Assembly (NCBI GenBank): GCA_020636645.1
Contig: JACJXO010000001.1
Coordinates: forward strand, 496,001 to 560,000
DNA length: 64,000 nucleotides
Origin: Chitinophagales bacterium
GTDB taxonomy: Bacteria; Bacteroidota; Bacteroidia; Chitinophagales; BACL12
Direction: 5' to 3'
The position numbers were made by a program, and so were the translations under genes. The notes below the pieces were generated by a model. It was not told the DNA's origin. It did not search any database and saw only the letters and a program-made list of their open reading frames with translations. Position 1 is the stretch's first letter. Every line of letters begins with the position of its first letter. Positions 47,415 to 55,682 of the stretch are shown here, piece after piece.

Positions 47415-48299
47415 TCATAATGTATTTAGTTTAATAATCCTTGAAGAATACAAAATATTGCCTTCATTTGAAATAAGCTCTAGAATATATAATCCCTCAT
47501 ACAGCCCGCTTATTTCTATTTCTGCATTTTTATAACTCAGGTTTGAAGACTGCAATATGGTTCTTCCTGATAGGTCAGACATTCTATAAAGAAATGGCTT
47601 CTGAGAGGAGGTTTCAATAAACAGCTTTTCAGTTACCGGGTTAGGATATACTTTACCTTTAAAATCTCTTTCGTTGATATTGACTTTATAATCTGCAAAA
47701 AAAACAGTTGCAGTTACCTTAACAATGTAATCCTGAGGACTACATTCATACACAGAATTTTCAGGGACGATATCTATAGGTTGTGTAGGGAAAGAAATAT
47801 CACTTGTGTCTTCGTTGTTTCTATTCATTATTAGCCAGAAAGTAGCATCTATACCGCCCACATATCCAAATTCTGAAGTCAAATAAGCTTGGTCTATTTT
47901 ATAATCCTCATACCCGTATTTAAAATCTGTTGTGTCCCAGCCTATCTGAGCTGGGAAACCGGTGCCTGTTATTTCATCATGCAAAACATAAAAAGTAAAA
48001 ATCACCGGGTTGTCAAAACCTTTCACATCTTTTTTAAGATTCACACAATTGCCAAAAGCTGAATCATTCTCAATTTCTTCACTATATCCTCTTATGGCAA
48101 GTGGGTATTGAAAAGAAGTATCCACTATATCCAACCCTTCATCATAACCATTTGTTGCGTTCTCATCGCAGCCAATCCAGAGGGTGTCGGTGTAACCATC
48201 AGGGTGATAAACTACAAATTTTGTGTTCCAGGGCGGGAGTTGGGCGTAGGTGTTTGTGAGGGTAAAAAGCAGGAGGGTTATAAGAAATAGGGATTTCAT
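47415..48299 (-). CDS. Secreted protein with T9SS type A sorting domain, paralogue of 45190-46068
   Basis: The 294-residue product has a signal peptide (TNTYAQ). The N-terminal ~150 residues are homologous to the gene on the other side of the IS (shared P-W, DGxxDTxxIG, DTxFxYPxxIR, WDTxDF and a later TSxFGY / TSNINY segment). The C-terminal ~75 residues are a standard T9SS type A domain (GKVYPNPVTEKLFIE...GLYEGLYILELIS). Function is unknown. It is likely the ancestral first gene of a unit whose later genes are now separated by the IS. A stable hairpin lies ~50 bases upstream. Confidence 0.78.
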   Translation of the reverse strand: MKSLFLITLLLFTLTNTYAQLPPWNTKFVVYHPDGYTDTLWIGCDENATNGYDEGLDIVDTSFQYPLAIRGYSEEIENDSAFGNCVNLKKDVKGFDNPVIFTFYVLHDEITGTGFPAQIGWDTTDFKYGYEDYKIDQAYLTSEFGYVGGIDATFWLIMNRNNEDTSDISFPTQPIDIVPENSVYECSPQDYIVKVTATVFFADYKVNINERDFKGKVYPNPVTEKLFIETSSQKPFLYRMSDLSGRTILQSSNLSYKNAEIEISGLYEGLYILELISNEGNILYSSRIIKLNTL

Positions 48300-48349
48300 A
48301 GAAGTAATTTTAAACTAAGATAATAGATTTATTGAATATTAATTCCCAG

Positions 48350-48377
48350 CCAAGTCACTGCCCTTAGCAGGACTTGG
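48350..48377. repeat. Strong imperfect hairpin in the gap before 48299
   Basis: CCAAGTC(A)CTGC-CCTTA-GCAGGACTTGG forms an 11-bp stem with one bulged A. No T-run follows on either strand. It may end or protect the transcript of the upstream 992-residue gene, or lie in the leader of the next gene. Confidence 0.5.
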
Positions 48378-48508
48378 CGCAGTGAAGTCGTTATTACTTT
48401 GCAATGAATGCATCATCATAGTTAACACGCATGATTTAAAATGAAGTATGCTGCACTGCATTACGCAAAGTCCTTTTCAAGGAACTCGGCTGGGACGGAA
48501 AGCCATAG

Positions 48509-51487
48509 CTATCTCCAAATAACCTGGCGTTCATTCTTATCAGTAATTCCAACACATAAACAACCATCAGCAAGCTTTATACAACTGTCACCACAGGAAG
48601 GATATCCGCTTGTCTCCAGGATTGAAATTGCTTGTAAAACATCATCTATATTGGGACCCACATATAGTTGAGAGCCTTTCATTACACTTATCTGACCTTT
48701 TACGTCACCATTAATACTTGCAATTGTATAGGATGATGTAACGGATTCAAGGTTCTCTTTGATCATCCTGGCATTTAATACATCCAATGCTGAACTTATT
48801 TTTGTTTCATCCGTACCTTTTAGGTAGCACCAGCAAAATCCCCCTTTGCTAGTGCACGGACCACCAGTCCATCCATTAGGCGGACATGAGCTAAGCTTTT
48901 CCTGATCTCCATTAGTACTGTCATCAGAGCTTTTTAATATCTCATAGATCTCTAAATACGAACCATCATATATATACGTTTCGTTGCCATCATAAAACAC
49001 ATAGGAAGCGTACAAAATATCTTCTGGCTTTTGAATTTTCTTTCGTTTTTCAATAATGAACTTATCAGTAAAGGAGTTCCATGTAAAAGGAATTATCAGA
49101 TCCTGACCTGAATGGATTTCAGATTCGGTTTCATTTAATCCAACGCATAAACATCCGCCACTAAGTTTGATACATCCTTCGCCACATCCGGACTCGTTTG
49201 ACATGAGCTGATCAAAGGCAGCCAGCAGTTCATTTGCCATGGAACCAGTATACATGTAACTTCTCCCTTCTGATAATGAAATAGATCCCATAACATCAGT
49301 CAGATTCATCTTCTCCGGAATTCTTGTCACCTCATCCAGGGGTATCCATACTCCATTTTCATAGACAATAAGATTCTCAGGCCTTAATTGTTGATCGATA
49401 AACTTCTCCAATTCTATCGGAGTCCAGTACTCTCTGATTTCCATTTGAAGCCGATCACCTTTACCTTTATCACCTGATAACATTTTCTGTGAATGTGTGC
49501 TGCGTGTTGAATTATGATCTTGTGAAAACAGCTTGACACTTAAGCCTGCATTGATACCTATCAGATTTGAAGTTATCGTTCTGTTCTCATAAGGCAGTCT
49601 GGTAAAAAGCGTTTCTGAGAAAACAACGCCATCATATGCTTTCAGTGGGTCTCTTTCTGTATAATGAATGATTGGATCAATAAAACCTGTAAAATATGGT
49701 TCTACAAATACTGAAAGCGGCCCCCAGATCGAGTAATTGACATTCAGAGACAGATCATAACCCCAACCACCAGTTTTTCCGCCGAACAAAGCCAGACCTG
49801 ATTCCAGGTTCTGCTGACCTGAAGCATCCGGCTGGGCAACGATCAATTCAGGCATTTTTGTGGTGAAAAGTTGTATAGCGGGTCTGGCACTGAAGTTCCA
49901 TTTACCTGCAGGCAGATTGACAATTGGTCCAACTGAAAACGAAAATGTAGAAATTTCCATATCTCCTGTTAAACCAATTGCTATGTCTCTGTATTCATCA
50001 GGTAAACCAGACGGTACGCTATAAGTGAAAGGCAGGTTTGAGTAGTTATACTTTACCGCAAAGCCTGTGTAATCACCTCTTTGTAAGGTAAGCCCAAGGT
50101 TTACTCCATAACCGTTTTCTAGATTTTCGCTGCTTGGTTGGACAGGGGCCCCGCCAAATGACCCCCAAATATCCCAAAGCGTTTCATGATATGCGTCAGA
50201 GTTCCACTCATCCCATGAATGACCCAAACCTATTGTATCAGACGGATCGCCCCCTGGCTGAAAACCCACATTGACACAAGCTACCCCACAGGTTGTGGGC
50301 AGATCAAAACCCGGGTTTGGCGAAAGATTAAATACGTTAACCAATGCTGCTCGATCATAGTCGCTGCAATCAAAGCCTGCCAGCGGTAAGGTGCTGCCAT
50401 CATAGCTGTTGTCATTCAAAATGGAAACATGATAAGCTGGTCCCGAAATAGGTTGTCCTGATCTGTTACAAAATGGCGAGACTCCTTGCCCATTCCACAC
50501 TTGTGTAACTGAGCATCCTCCGCAGGTATTATAGTCAGGTGAAACATTTCCAAAATCCTGAATGATCTCACCCAGACCTGCATAGTACTCAATGTTTTTG
50601 GTCCACGAACGAATACGTCTCGCACCACCCGGCTCTTCGATCACTTCAATACGATACCCTTCATAGTCACATTCATAACTACACAAAACAGTACCCTGTG
50701 AGCCACCTGTAGCAAGGCCGGGGTTCTCTTTCATCGTAATGATTCTCTTATACCAAGGATCAGAAAGCTTCTCAGCAGCAATAACTGCAGGTGGGAGTGA
50801 ATAGTCAATCAAGGAAAGGAACTCTTTGTACTTTTCATCAGGATCACGACTACTATAAACCTCTTCCGGTATTACATCAGATGAGAATATACTAATTCCT
50901 GCCTGTAATTCTTCTTCTTTATACAACTCATTTCCCGCCTGTTCTGTACCTGTTCCATCACCCGGAGGTGGAGAATAGAATGAAACAGCCCAATTCCCGC
51001 TACATGGGATAGAATGAAATTCGTGAAAATGATATCCGCTATCATCAAACGTAACTGCTGTGGTCACACCGTAATGACAACCAACTGCGACCAGTATTCC
51101 AGCAGGTTCCGGAGTGACGACTATGATCTCCGATAATGATTTCGCCGGGAGGTCACCACTGTGAACACATTGGTCTTTCTGGTATCTAGAATCTGACAAG
51201 AACTCAGCTTCTGATACGGATCTTACAGTAGCTTCTTCAAAAGACAACTTGGGATTCTTCTTCTGCAGATCACGTATGAAGTCTGATTCTTTGTTAATAT
51301 CATATTTCCCATCAGGAACCAACAGTCCACCGCAGTTGATCAAACCCGATGCAATTGGGTTATAAAAATCATCATACAAAGCCACAAAACACTTGTCAGG
51401 TATTGCAGAAGGAAATGTAATAATAATTAAGGCCTTTGCTGTACCGATTGCAAGACTGAAAAGTAAAAAGAGCAGAATAGGTCGCAT
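48509..51487 (-). CDS. Unknown envelope protein: probable beta-barrel plus three Cys-rich repeats
   Basis: The 992-residue product has a signal peptide (LLFLLFSLAIGTAKA). Residues ~20-500 are a soluble region of no recognised family, with several Cys (CGGCSVTQVW; CGVACVNVGF). Residues ~510-750 have the alternating pattern of an outer-membrane barrel (YGVNLGLTLQRGDYTGFAVK, WNFSARPAIQLF, YDLSLNVNYSIW, INAGLSVKLF). Residues ~670 onward carry three ~98-residue repeats; two end in CGEGCIKLSGGCLCVG (~766) and CGDSCIKLADGCLCVG (~962), and a diverged one has CPPNGWTGGPC..GGFCWCY (~866). The protein stops 12 residues after the last repeat motif, so it may be truncated. Alone and divergent from a small porin. 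No T9SS tail is seen. Start ATG 51487. Confidence 0.6.
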   Translation of the reverse strand: MRPILLFLLFSLAIGTAKALIIITFPSAIPDKCFVALYDDFYNPIASGLINCGGLLVPDGKYDINKESDFIRDLQKKNPKLSFEEATVRSVSEAEFLSDSRYQKDQCVHSGDLPAKSLSEIIVVTPEPAGILVAVGCHYGVTTAVTFDDSGYHFHEFHSIPCSGNWAVSFYSPPPGDGTGTEQAGNELYKEEELQAGISIFSSDVIPEEVYSSRDPDEKYKEFLSLIDYSLPPAVIAAEKLSDPWYKRIITMKENPGLATGGSQGTVLCSYECDYEGYRIEVIEEPGGARRIRSWTKNIEYYAGLGEIIQDFGNVSPDYNTCGGCSVTQVWNGQGVSPFCNRSGQPISGPAYHVSILNDNSYDGSTLPLAGFDCSDYDRAALVNVFNLSPNPGFDLPTTCGVACVNVGFQPGGDPSDTIGLGHSWDEWNSDAYHETLWDIWGSFGGAPVQPSSENLENGYGVNLGLTLQRGDYTGFAVKYNYSNLPFTYSVPSGLPDEYRDIAIGLTGDMEISTFSFSVGPIVNLPAGKWNFSARPAIQLFTTKMPELIVAQPDASGQQNLESGLALFGGKTGGWGYDLSLNVNYSIWGPLSVFVEPYFTGFIDPIIHYTERDPLKAYDGVVFSETLFTRLPYENRTITSNLIGINAGLSVKLFSQDHNSTRSTHSQKMLSGDKGKGDRLQMEIREYWTPIELEKFIDQQLRPENLIVYENGVWIPLDEVTRIPEKMNLTDVMGSISLSEGRSYMYTGSMANELLAAFDQLMSNESGCGEGCIKLSGGCLCVGLNETESEIHSGQDLIIPFTWNSFTDKFIIEKRKKIQKPEDILYASYVFYDGNETYIYDGSYLEIYEILKSSDDSTNGDQEKLSSCPPNGWTGGPCTSKGGFCWCYLKGTDETKISSALDVLNARMIKENLESVTSSYTIASINGDVKGQISVMKGSQLYVGPNIDDVLQAISILETSGYPSCGDSCIKLADGCLCVGITDKNERQVIWR

Positions 51488-51644
51488 TTCATTTTTTTTT
51501 AAAATTAAAAAAAAATTGCATGATAACTTTTCTGAACCTGCCCCATTAATGATTCTGATAAAAAAAGTTCCCTTCAATGAAATACGAAATAAAAAATCTG
51601 TCCGTTTACCATGCTGAATATCCAAATTCACATCAAACATCACC

Positions 51645-52316
51645 ATGAAGAACACCATCATTGCCGGCCTGATTCTGCTGTCAGGTAATCTGCTTGCTCA
51701 GAACCCGAAATTCTCCTACAGCCTGGAAGCCGATGGAGGTGTATCGCGACTAAAAGGCCAACAGCTGATCCAACAGTTTTGGGGACCTTCTGCTCACGCT
51801 GGCATCTCCTTTCAGTATAGGCTGGCAGAGCAGCTCAGTCTGGGCACGGGAGTCCACTATCAATTCATTTCATCCCGCAGCGGACTGATCACTTTTACCA
51901 ATCAGAATGGCGCCGACCTCGGAACTTCCAGAATGCAGAGTTCGATCCATTATATACAGGTACCGGCACTGGTTGAGTACACCTTTTCCGGTGCCGGAAG
52001 AACCACCCTGTATGCAGGTGTTTACGGCGGACTGAATCTGGCAGATGACATGAATGTATTAGATGGAATTGATTTTCCGATCGCAGAACCTGCAGATGGC
52101 AGTTATTTTGAAAAGTATGATGCCGGACTTGCAGCTGGTGTTCAGTATGACCTGCACCACGGTGAAAACTGGACCCTGGCCGGACAACTCAGGGGACAAT
52201 ACGGGCTGATGAATATCAGTAAGGAAGCTGAAACATCTGAAAATGAAAGTTCCGGAACCAGGTCATTGGGTATCGGGGTAGTATTGAAGCGCAATGCAGT
52301 CAGCGCTGCTGGGTAA
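51645..52316 (+). CDS. Small outer-membrane beta-barrel porin family protein
   Basis: The 223-residue product has a signal peptide (GNLLAQ) and an eight-strand pattern like PorT/OmpW-type porins of Bacteroidota (FSYSLEADGGVSRL, YRLAEQLSLGTGVHYQF, IHYIQVPALVEYTFS, TTLYAGVYGGLNL, KYDAGLAAGVQYDL, ending GIGVVLKRN). Its role is not defined. It is divergent from the 992-residue gene and separated from carA by ~90 bases that include a promoter-like element. Confidence 0.78.
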   Translation: MKNTIIAGLILLSGNLLAQNPKFSYSLEADGGVSRLKGQQLIQQFWGPSAHAGISFQYRLAEQLSLGTGVHYQFISSRSGLITFTNQNGADLGTSRMQSSIHYIQVPALVEYTFSGAGRTTLYAGVYGGLNLADDMNVLDGIDFPIAEPADGSYFEKYDAGLAAGVQYDLHHGENWTLAGQLRGQYGLMNISKEAETSENESSGTRSLGIGVVLKRNAVSAAG

Positions 52317-52387
52317 ACTTACCTCCTTTGCCAACACCCATATCCACACCTTCTCAGGTGGCATTTCATCCTCCAGCCGGCATGACG

Positions 52388-52395
52388 TATCTTTA
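52388..52395 (+). promoter_or_regulatory. Near-consensus -7 box (TATCTTTA) before carA
   Basis: One mismatch to TAnnTTTG, ending 9 bases before the carA ATG at 52405, matching the short-leader layout of other genes in this window. Confidence 0.4.
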
Positions 52396-52404
52396 CGGCC
52401 CGGA

Positions 52405-53502
52405 ATGGAGACTATAGAAAAGGTGCCGGCAGTACTCCTCCTCGAGGATGGAACCGCATACCATGGGTTCAGCGCTGCCAAGATCGGTACCACCACCGGC
52501 GAGATCTGCTTCAACACCGGCATGACCGGTTACCAGGAAATTTTTACTGACCCCAGCTATGCAGGCCAGATCCTGCTGATGACCAATGCGCATATCGGTA
52601 ACTACGGTGCCTTCCGTGAGGAGACCGAGAGCAAGGACATCAAGATATCCGGGCTGGTGGTCAAGAACTACACGGTGCAGTACAGCAGACGGATGACCGA
52701 ACAGTCCATCCAGGATTATCTGCTGGATGAGAACCTGGTGGGTATTTACGGCGTGGATACACGTGCCATTGTCAGGCATATCCGCGACAAAGGCGCCATG
52801 AATGCCATCATCTCCAGCGAGACCACAGACCTGGAAGAACTGAAGCGTCAGCTTGATGCAGTACCCTCTATGGCAGGACTGGAACTGGCCAGTACGGTCA
52901 GCACCAAAGAGTCCTATTTTGTGGGTGATCCGAATGCAGGCAGAAAGGTCATCGTCTATGACTTCGGTGTCAAGAAAAGTATCCTGTCCAATCTGACAGA
53001 CCGCGATTGCTACCTAAAAGTACTTCCTGCCAAAACACCCTTCAGTGAAGCCATAGAATGGAACCCGGACGCCTTCTTCATTTCCAACGGTCCCGGCGAT
53101 CCGGCTTCCATGGACTATGCGGTGCAGACCGTGAAGGAGATCCTGAACAGCGGCAAACCACTCTTCGGCATTTGTCTGGGGCATCAGCTGCTGGCATTGG
53201 CCAATGGCATCGGCACTTATAAAATGCATAACGGCCATCGCGGAGCCAACCAACCGGTCAAAAACCTGGTGACCGGCAAAAGTGAGATCACCACCCAGAA
53301 CCACGGTTTTGGTGTGAACCCTGACGATGTGCGCAATTCGCCCAATACCATCATCACCCACGTCAACCTGAACGACGACACCATAGAAGGCATCCGCCTG
53401 AAAGACAAACCTGCCTTCAGCGTACAGTACCATCCGGAGGCAAGCCCCGGTCCGCATGATGCGAGGTATCTGTTTGATGAATTCGTAGGGATGATGAAGT
53501 AG
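52405..53502 (+). CDS. carA: Carbamoyl-phosphate synthase small subunit
   Basis: The 365-residue glutamine amidotransferase subunit has an N-terminal CPSase domain (GTTTGEICFNTGMTGYQEI, DPSYAGQILLMTNAHIGNYG) and a C-terminal class I GATase with nucleophile Cys257 (GICLGHQLLALA), His/Glu in YHPEASPGP and the NHGFGV loop. It releases ammonia from glutamine for CarB (not here) to make carbamoyl phosphate for pyrimidine and arginine synthesis. The ATG at 52405 gives the conserved N-terminus. The stop codon is part of a short period-7 repeat. Confidence 0.96.
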   Translation: METIEKVPAVLLLEDGTAYHGFSAAKIGTTTGEICFNTGMTGYQEIFTDPSYAGQILLMTNAHIGNYGAFREETESKDIKISGLVVKNYTVQYSRRMTEQSIQDYLLDENLVGIYGVDTRAIVRHIRDKGAMNAIISSETTDLEELKRQLDAVPSMAGLELASTVSTKESYFVGDPNAGRKVIVYDFGVKKSILSNLTDRDCYLKVLPAKTPFSEAIEWNPDAFFISNGPGDPASMDYAVQTVKEILNSGKPLFGICLGHQLLALANGIGTYKMHNGHRGANQPVKNLVTGKSEITTQNHGFGVNPDDVRNSPNTIITHVNLNDDTIEGIRLKDKPAFSVQYHPEASPGPHDARYLFDEFVGMMK

Positions 53503-53523
53503 TAGTGGGTATTGAGTAGTGAG
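53500..53523. repeat. Short period-7 repeat at the carA stop codon
   Basis: TAGTAGT-GGGTATT-GAGTAGT-GAG: three heptamers that are reverse complements of the ACTACCC/AATACCC units at 58734-58789. They begin at the carA stop codon itself. Confidence 0.6.
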
Positions 53524-53637
53524 AGATCCTGGAAAGCAAACTAACACTGAAAAAATAGAGCAGGATAACTATAACGAGGTTTCCGATAAAACCGAACTAA
53601 AAACCAATTACTAATAACCAACAACTTATAACCCACC

Positions 53638-54918
53638 ATGAGCAATATCATTGACATCTCCGCACGCCAGATCCTCGACTCCAGAGGTAACCCTACTGTG
53701 GAAGTAGATGTATTCACCGAATACGGAGCTGCCGGACGTGCCGCTGTTCCTTCCGGTGCATCTACAGGCACACACGAAGCGGTTGAACTCCGTGACGGCG
53801 ACGATTCCCGCTGGATGGGAAAAGGTGTGGAACAGGCGGTAGAAAATGTGCTGACCATCCTGGCCCCTGAACTGCTGGGAGTAAGCGTACTGGACCAGAA
53901 CTATATTGACGACCTGATGCTCGAAGTAGATGGCACACCCAACAAAGCACGTGTGGGTGCCAATGCCATTCTGGCGGTGAGTATGGCCTGCGCCAAAGCA
54001 GCTGCCCATGAACTGGGGCTTCCGCTTTATCGCTATATTGGCGGTACGAATGCCAACACCCTGCCTGTGCCGCTGATGAACATCCTCAACGGCGGTGCGC
54101 ATGCAGATAACAAGATCGACTTCCAGGAATTCATGATCGCACCGGTTTGCGGCGGCTCTTTTTCTGAAGCGCTGCGTGCCGGCGTGGAAGTCTTCCATCA
54201 CCTGAAAAAGATCCTCAAGAAGAACGGCTATTCCACCAATGTGGGGGATGAAGGCGGATATGCTCCGGATATTCAGAGCAACGAAGAAGCTATTGAGACC
54301 GTACTGATGGCGATAGAAGCTGCAGGGTATCGTCCCGGCGAAGACATCTACATAGCCATGGATGCTGCCACCTCTGAATTCTACAATGCGGAGACCGGTT
54401 TGTACACCTTCAAGAAATCATCCGGCAAACAGATGAACTCTGAAGAGATGGTACAGTACTGGAGTGAATGGTGTAACCGATATCCGATCGTTTCCATCGA
54501 GGATGGTCTGGCAGAGGACGACTGGAGCGGATGGAAGAAACTGACCTCAGCCATCGGCAGTAAGGTACAGCTGGTGGGCGATGACCTCTTCGTTACCAAT
54601 GTGACCCGCCTGCAAAAAGGTATTGATGAAAACATTGCCAACAGTATTCTGGTGAAGGTGAATCAGATCGGTTCGCTGACGGAGACCATCAATGCCGTGA
54701 ATCTGGCACATCGCAACCGCTACACCAGTGTAATGAGCCACCGTTCCGGCGAAACAGAAGATACCACCATCGCCGACCTGGCAGTGGCCCTGAATTGCGG
54801 ACAGATCAAGACAGGTTCTGCCAGTCGCAGTGACCGGATAGCCAAGTACAACCAGCTCATCCGCATCGAAGAAGAACTGGGCAGTTCTGCTGTATGGAAT
54901 GGCAATATCTTCGGTTGA
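53638..54918 (+). CDS. eno: Enolase
   Basis: The 426-residue glycolytic enzyme converts 2-phosphoglycerate to phosphoenolpyruvate. It shows RQILDSRGNPTVEVDV at the N-terminus, SGASTGTHEAVELRDGD, NILNGGAHADNKIDFQEFMI, GDEGGYAP, and the C-terminal LVKVNQIGSLTET and SHRSGETEDTTIADLAVA. Length is typical (~430). The upstream 135 bases hold no clear promoter. A strong terminator follows. Confidence 0.98.
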   Translation: MSNIIDISARQILDSRGNPTVEVDVFTEYGAAGRAAVPSGASTGTHEAVELRDGDDSRWMGKGVEQAVENVLTILAPELLGVSVLDQNYIDDLMLEVDGTPNKARVGANAILAVSMACAKAAAHELGLPLYRYIGGTNANTLPVPLMNILNGGAHADNKIDFQEFMIAPVCGGSFSEALRAGVEVFHHLKKILKKNGYSTNVGDEGGYAPDIQSNEEAIETVLMAIEAAGYRPGEDIYIAMDAATSEFYNAETGLYTFKKSSGKQMNSEEMVQYWSEWCNRYPIVSIEDGLAEDDWSGWKKLTSAIGSKVQLVGDDLFVTNVTRLQKGIDENIANSILVKVNQIGSLTETINAVNLAHRNRYTSVMSHRSGETEDTTIADLAVALNCGQIKTGSASRSDRIAKYNQLIRIEEELGSSAVWNGNIFG

Positions 54919-54955
54919 GTGTCCAGCTGATACGTCAATACACAATTACCATTGC

Positions 54956-54986
54956 AAAGCCATCGTTCCAAATGGACGATGGCTTT
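54956..54986 (+). terminator. Intrinsic terminator of eno
   Basis: AAAGCCATCGT-TCCAAATGG-ACGATGGCTTT (11-bp stem) followed by TTATTTT. It starts 37 bases after the eno stop codon and contains an ATG (54979) that would otherwise be a start for the next gene. Confidence 0.9.
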
Positions 54987-54999
54987 TTATTTTCATACC

Positions 55000-55314
55000 G
55001 TGAAATCATTTCGTCAAAGGGTCCGCTCCTGGAAGATCCCACGCATTCTGCTGAACAGGTATGTCTTTACCCTGTTCGTCTTTGCCATCTGGATGACCTT
55101 CTTTGACCAGAATAATCTCTTTGTACAGCTGGATCGCTACAGAAATCTGCAGGATGCCAGACAGAAAATAGACTTCTACAAACAGGAAACTGCAAATACG
55201 CAGGCTCAGTTGTATGATCTCATGACCAATGAAACCACGCTTGAGAAATTTGCACGTGAGAAGTACTACATGAAGAAACCGAATGAAGATGTCTTTGTGA
55301 TCGTGGAAGAGTAG
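55000..55314 (+). CDS. FtsB/DivIC-like septum formation protein
   Basis: The 104-residue bitopic membrane protein has a basic N-terminus, one membrane helix (YVFTLFVFAIWMTFFD), then a short coiled coil (RYRNLQDARQKIDFYKQETA) and the C-terminal TTLEKFAREKYYMKKPNEDV, typical of the FtsB/DivIC family that joins the divisome. Position after eno is the usual one in many bacteria. GTG 55000 is chosen because an upstream ATG (54979) lies inside the eno terminator stem. Confidence 0.85.
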   Translation: MKSFRQRVRSWKIPRILLNRYVFTLFVFAIWMTFFDQNNLFVQLDRYRNLQDARQKIDFYKQETANTQAQLYDLMTNETTLEKFAREKYYMKKPNEDVFVIVEE

Positions 55315-55596
55315 ATCAAGTGGCAATTGGCGATCTATAGTTTGCAGTTACTTCTCAGGTGTGCTTCCGGAAAGATATTTAGCGTTCCCACAGAGTCACC
55401 CTTCAGGGATTCTTTGAGACCATAAATGAGATTTGGCAATGAAGTGAATCATGGAGACAAGTAGTTGCACATCACCCCTCCCCTTCGGGCACTCCCCGTC
55501 CGGGGAGACGATCGCTCCATGAAAATGTATCGCAAATCATTTGGAAAATAAACCGGATGCGATCCTGCAGTTCTTCTATTTTGCTTCCCCAAATTA
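55315..55596. other. Gap after the DivIC-like gene
   Basis: No gene is seen on either strand. A small palindrome CTCCCCG-TC-CGGGGAG occurs at 55492-55507 within a C/T-rich stretch. The gap continues into the CT-rich repeat array at 55597. Confidence 0.55.
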
Positions 55597-55682
55597 CTCA
55601 CTCCTCACTCCTCACTCCTCCCTCTCACTCTCACTCTCACTCCTCCCTCTCACTCTCACTCTCACTCCTCCCTCTCACTCCT
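55597..55682. repeat. CT-rich tandem array ending at the VWA gene stop codon
   Basis: Begins with three ACTCCTC heptamers, then two copies of a 25-bp unit (TCCTCCCTCTCACTCTCACTCTCAC) and a partial third. It ends exactly at the stop codon of the minus-strand VWA gene (55681-55683). Its ACTCCTC unit is shared with the array at 58678. Confidence 0.75.
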
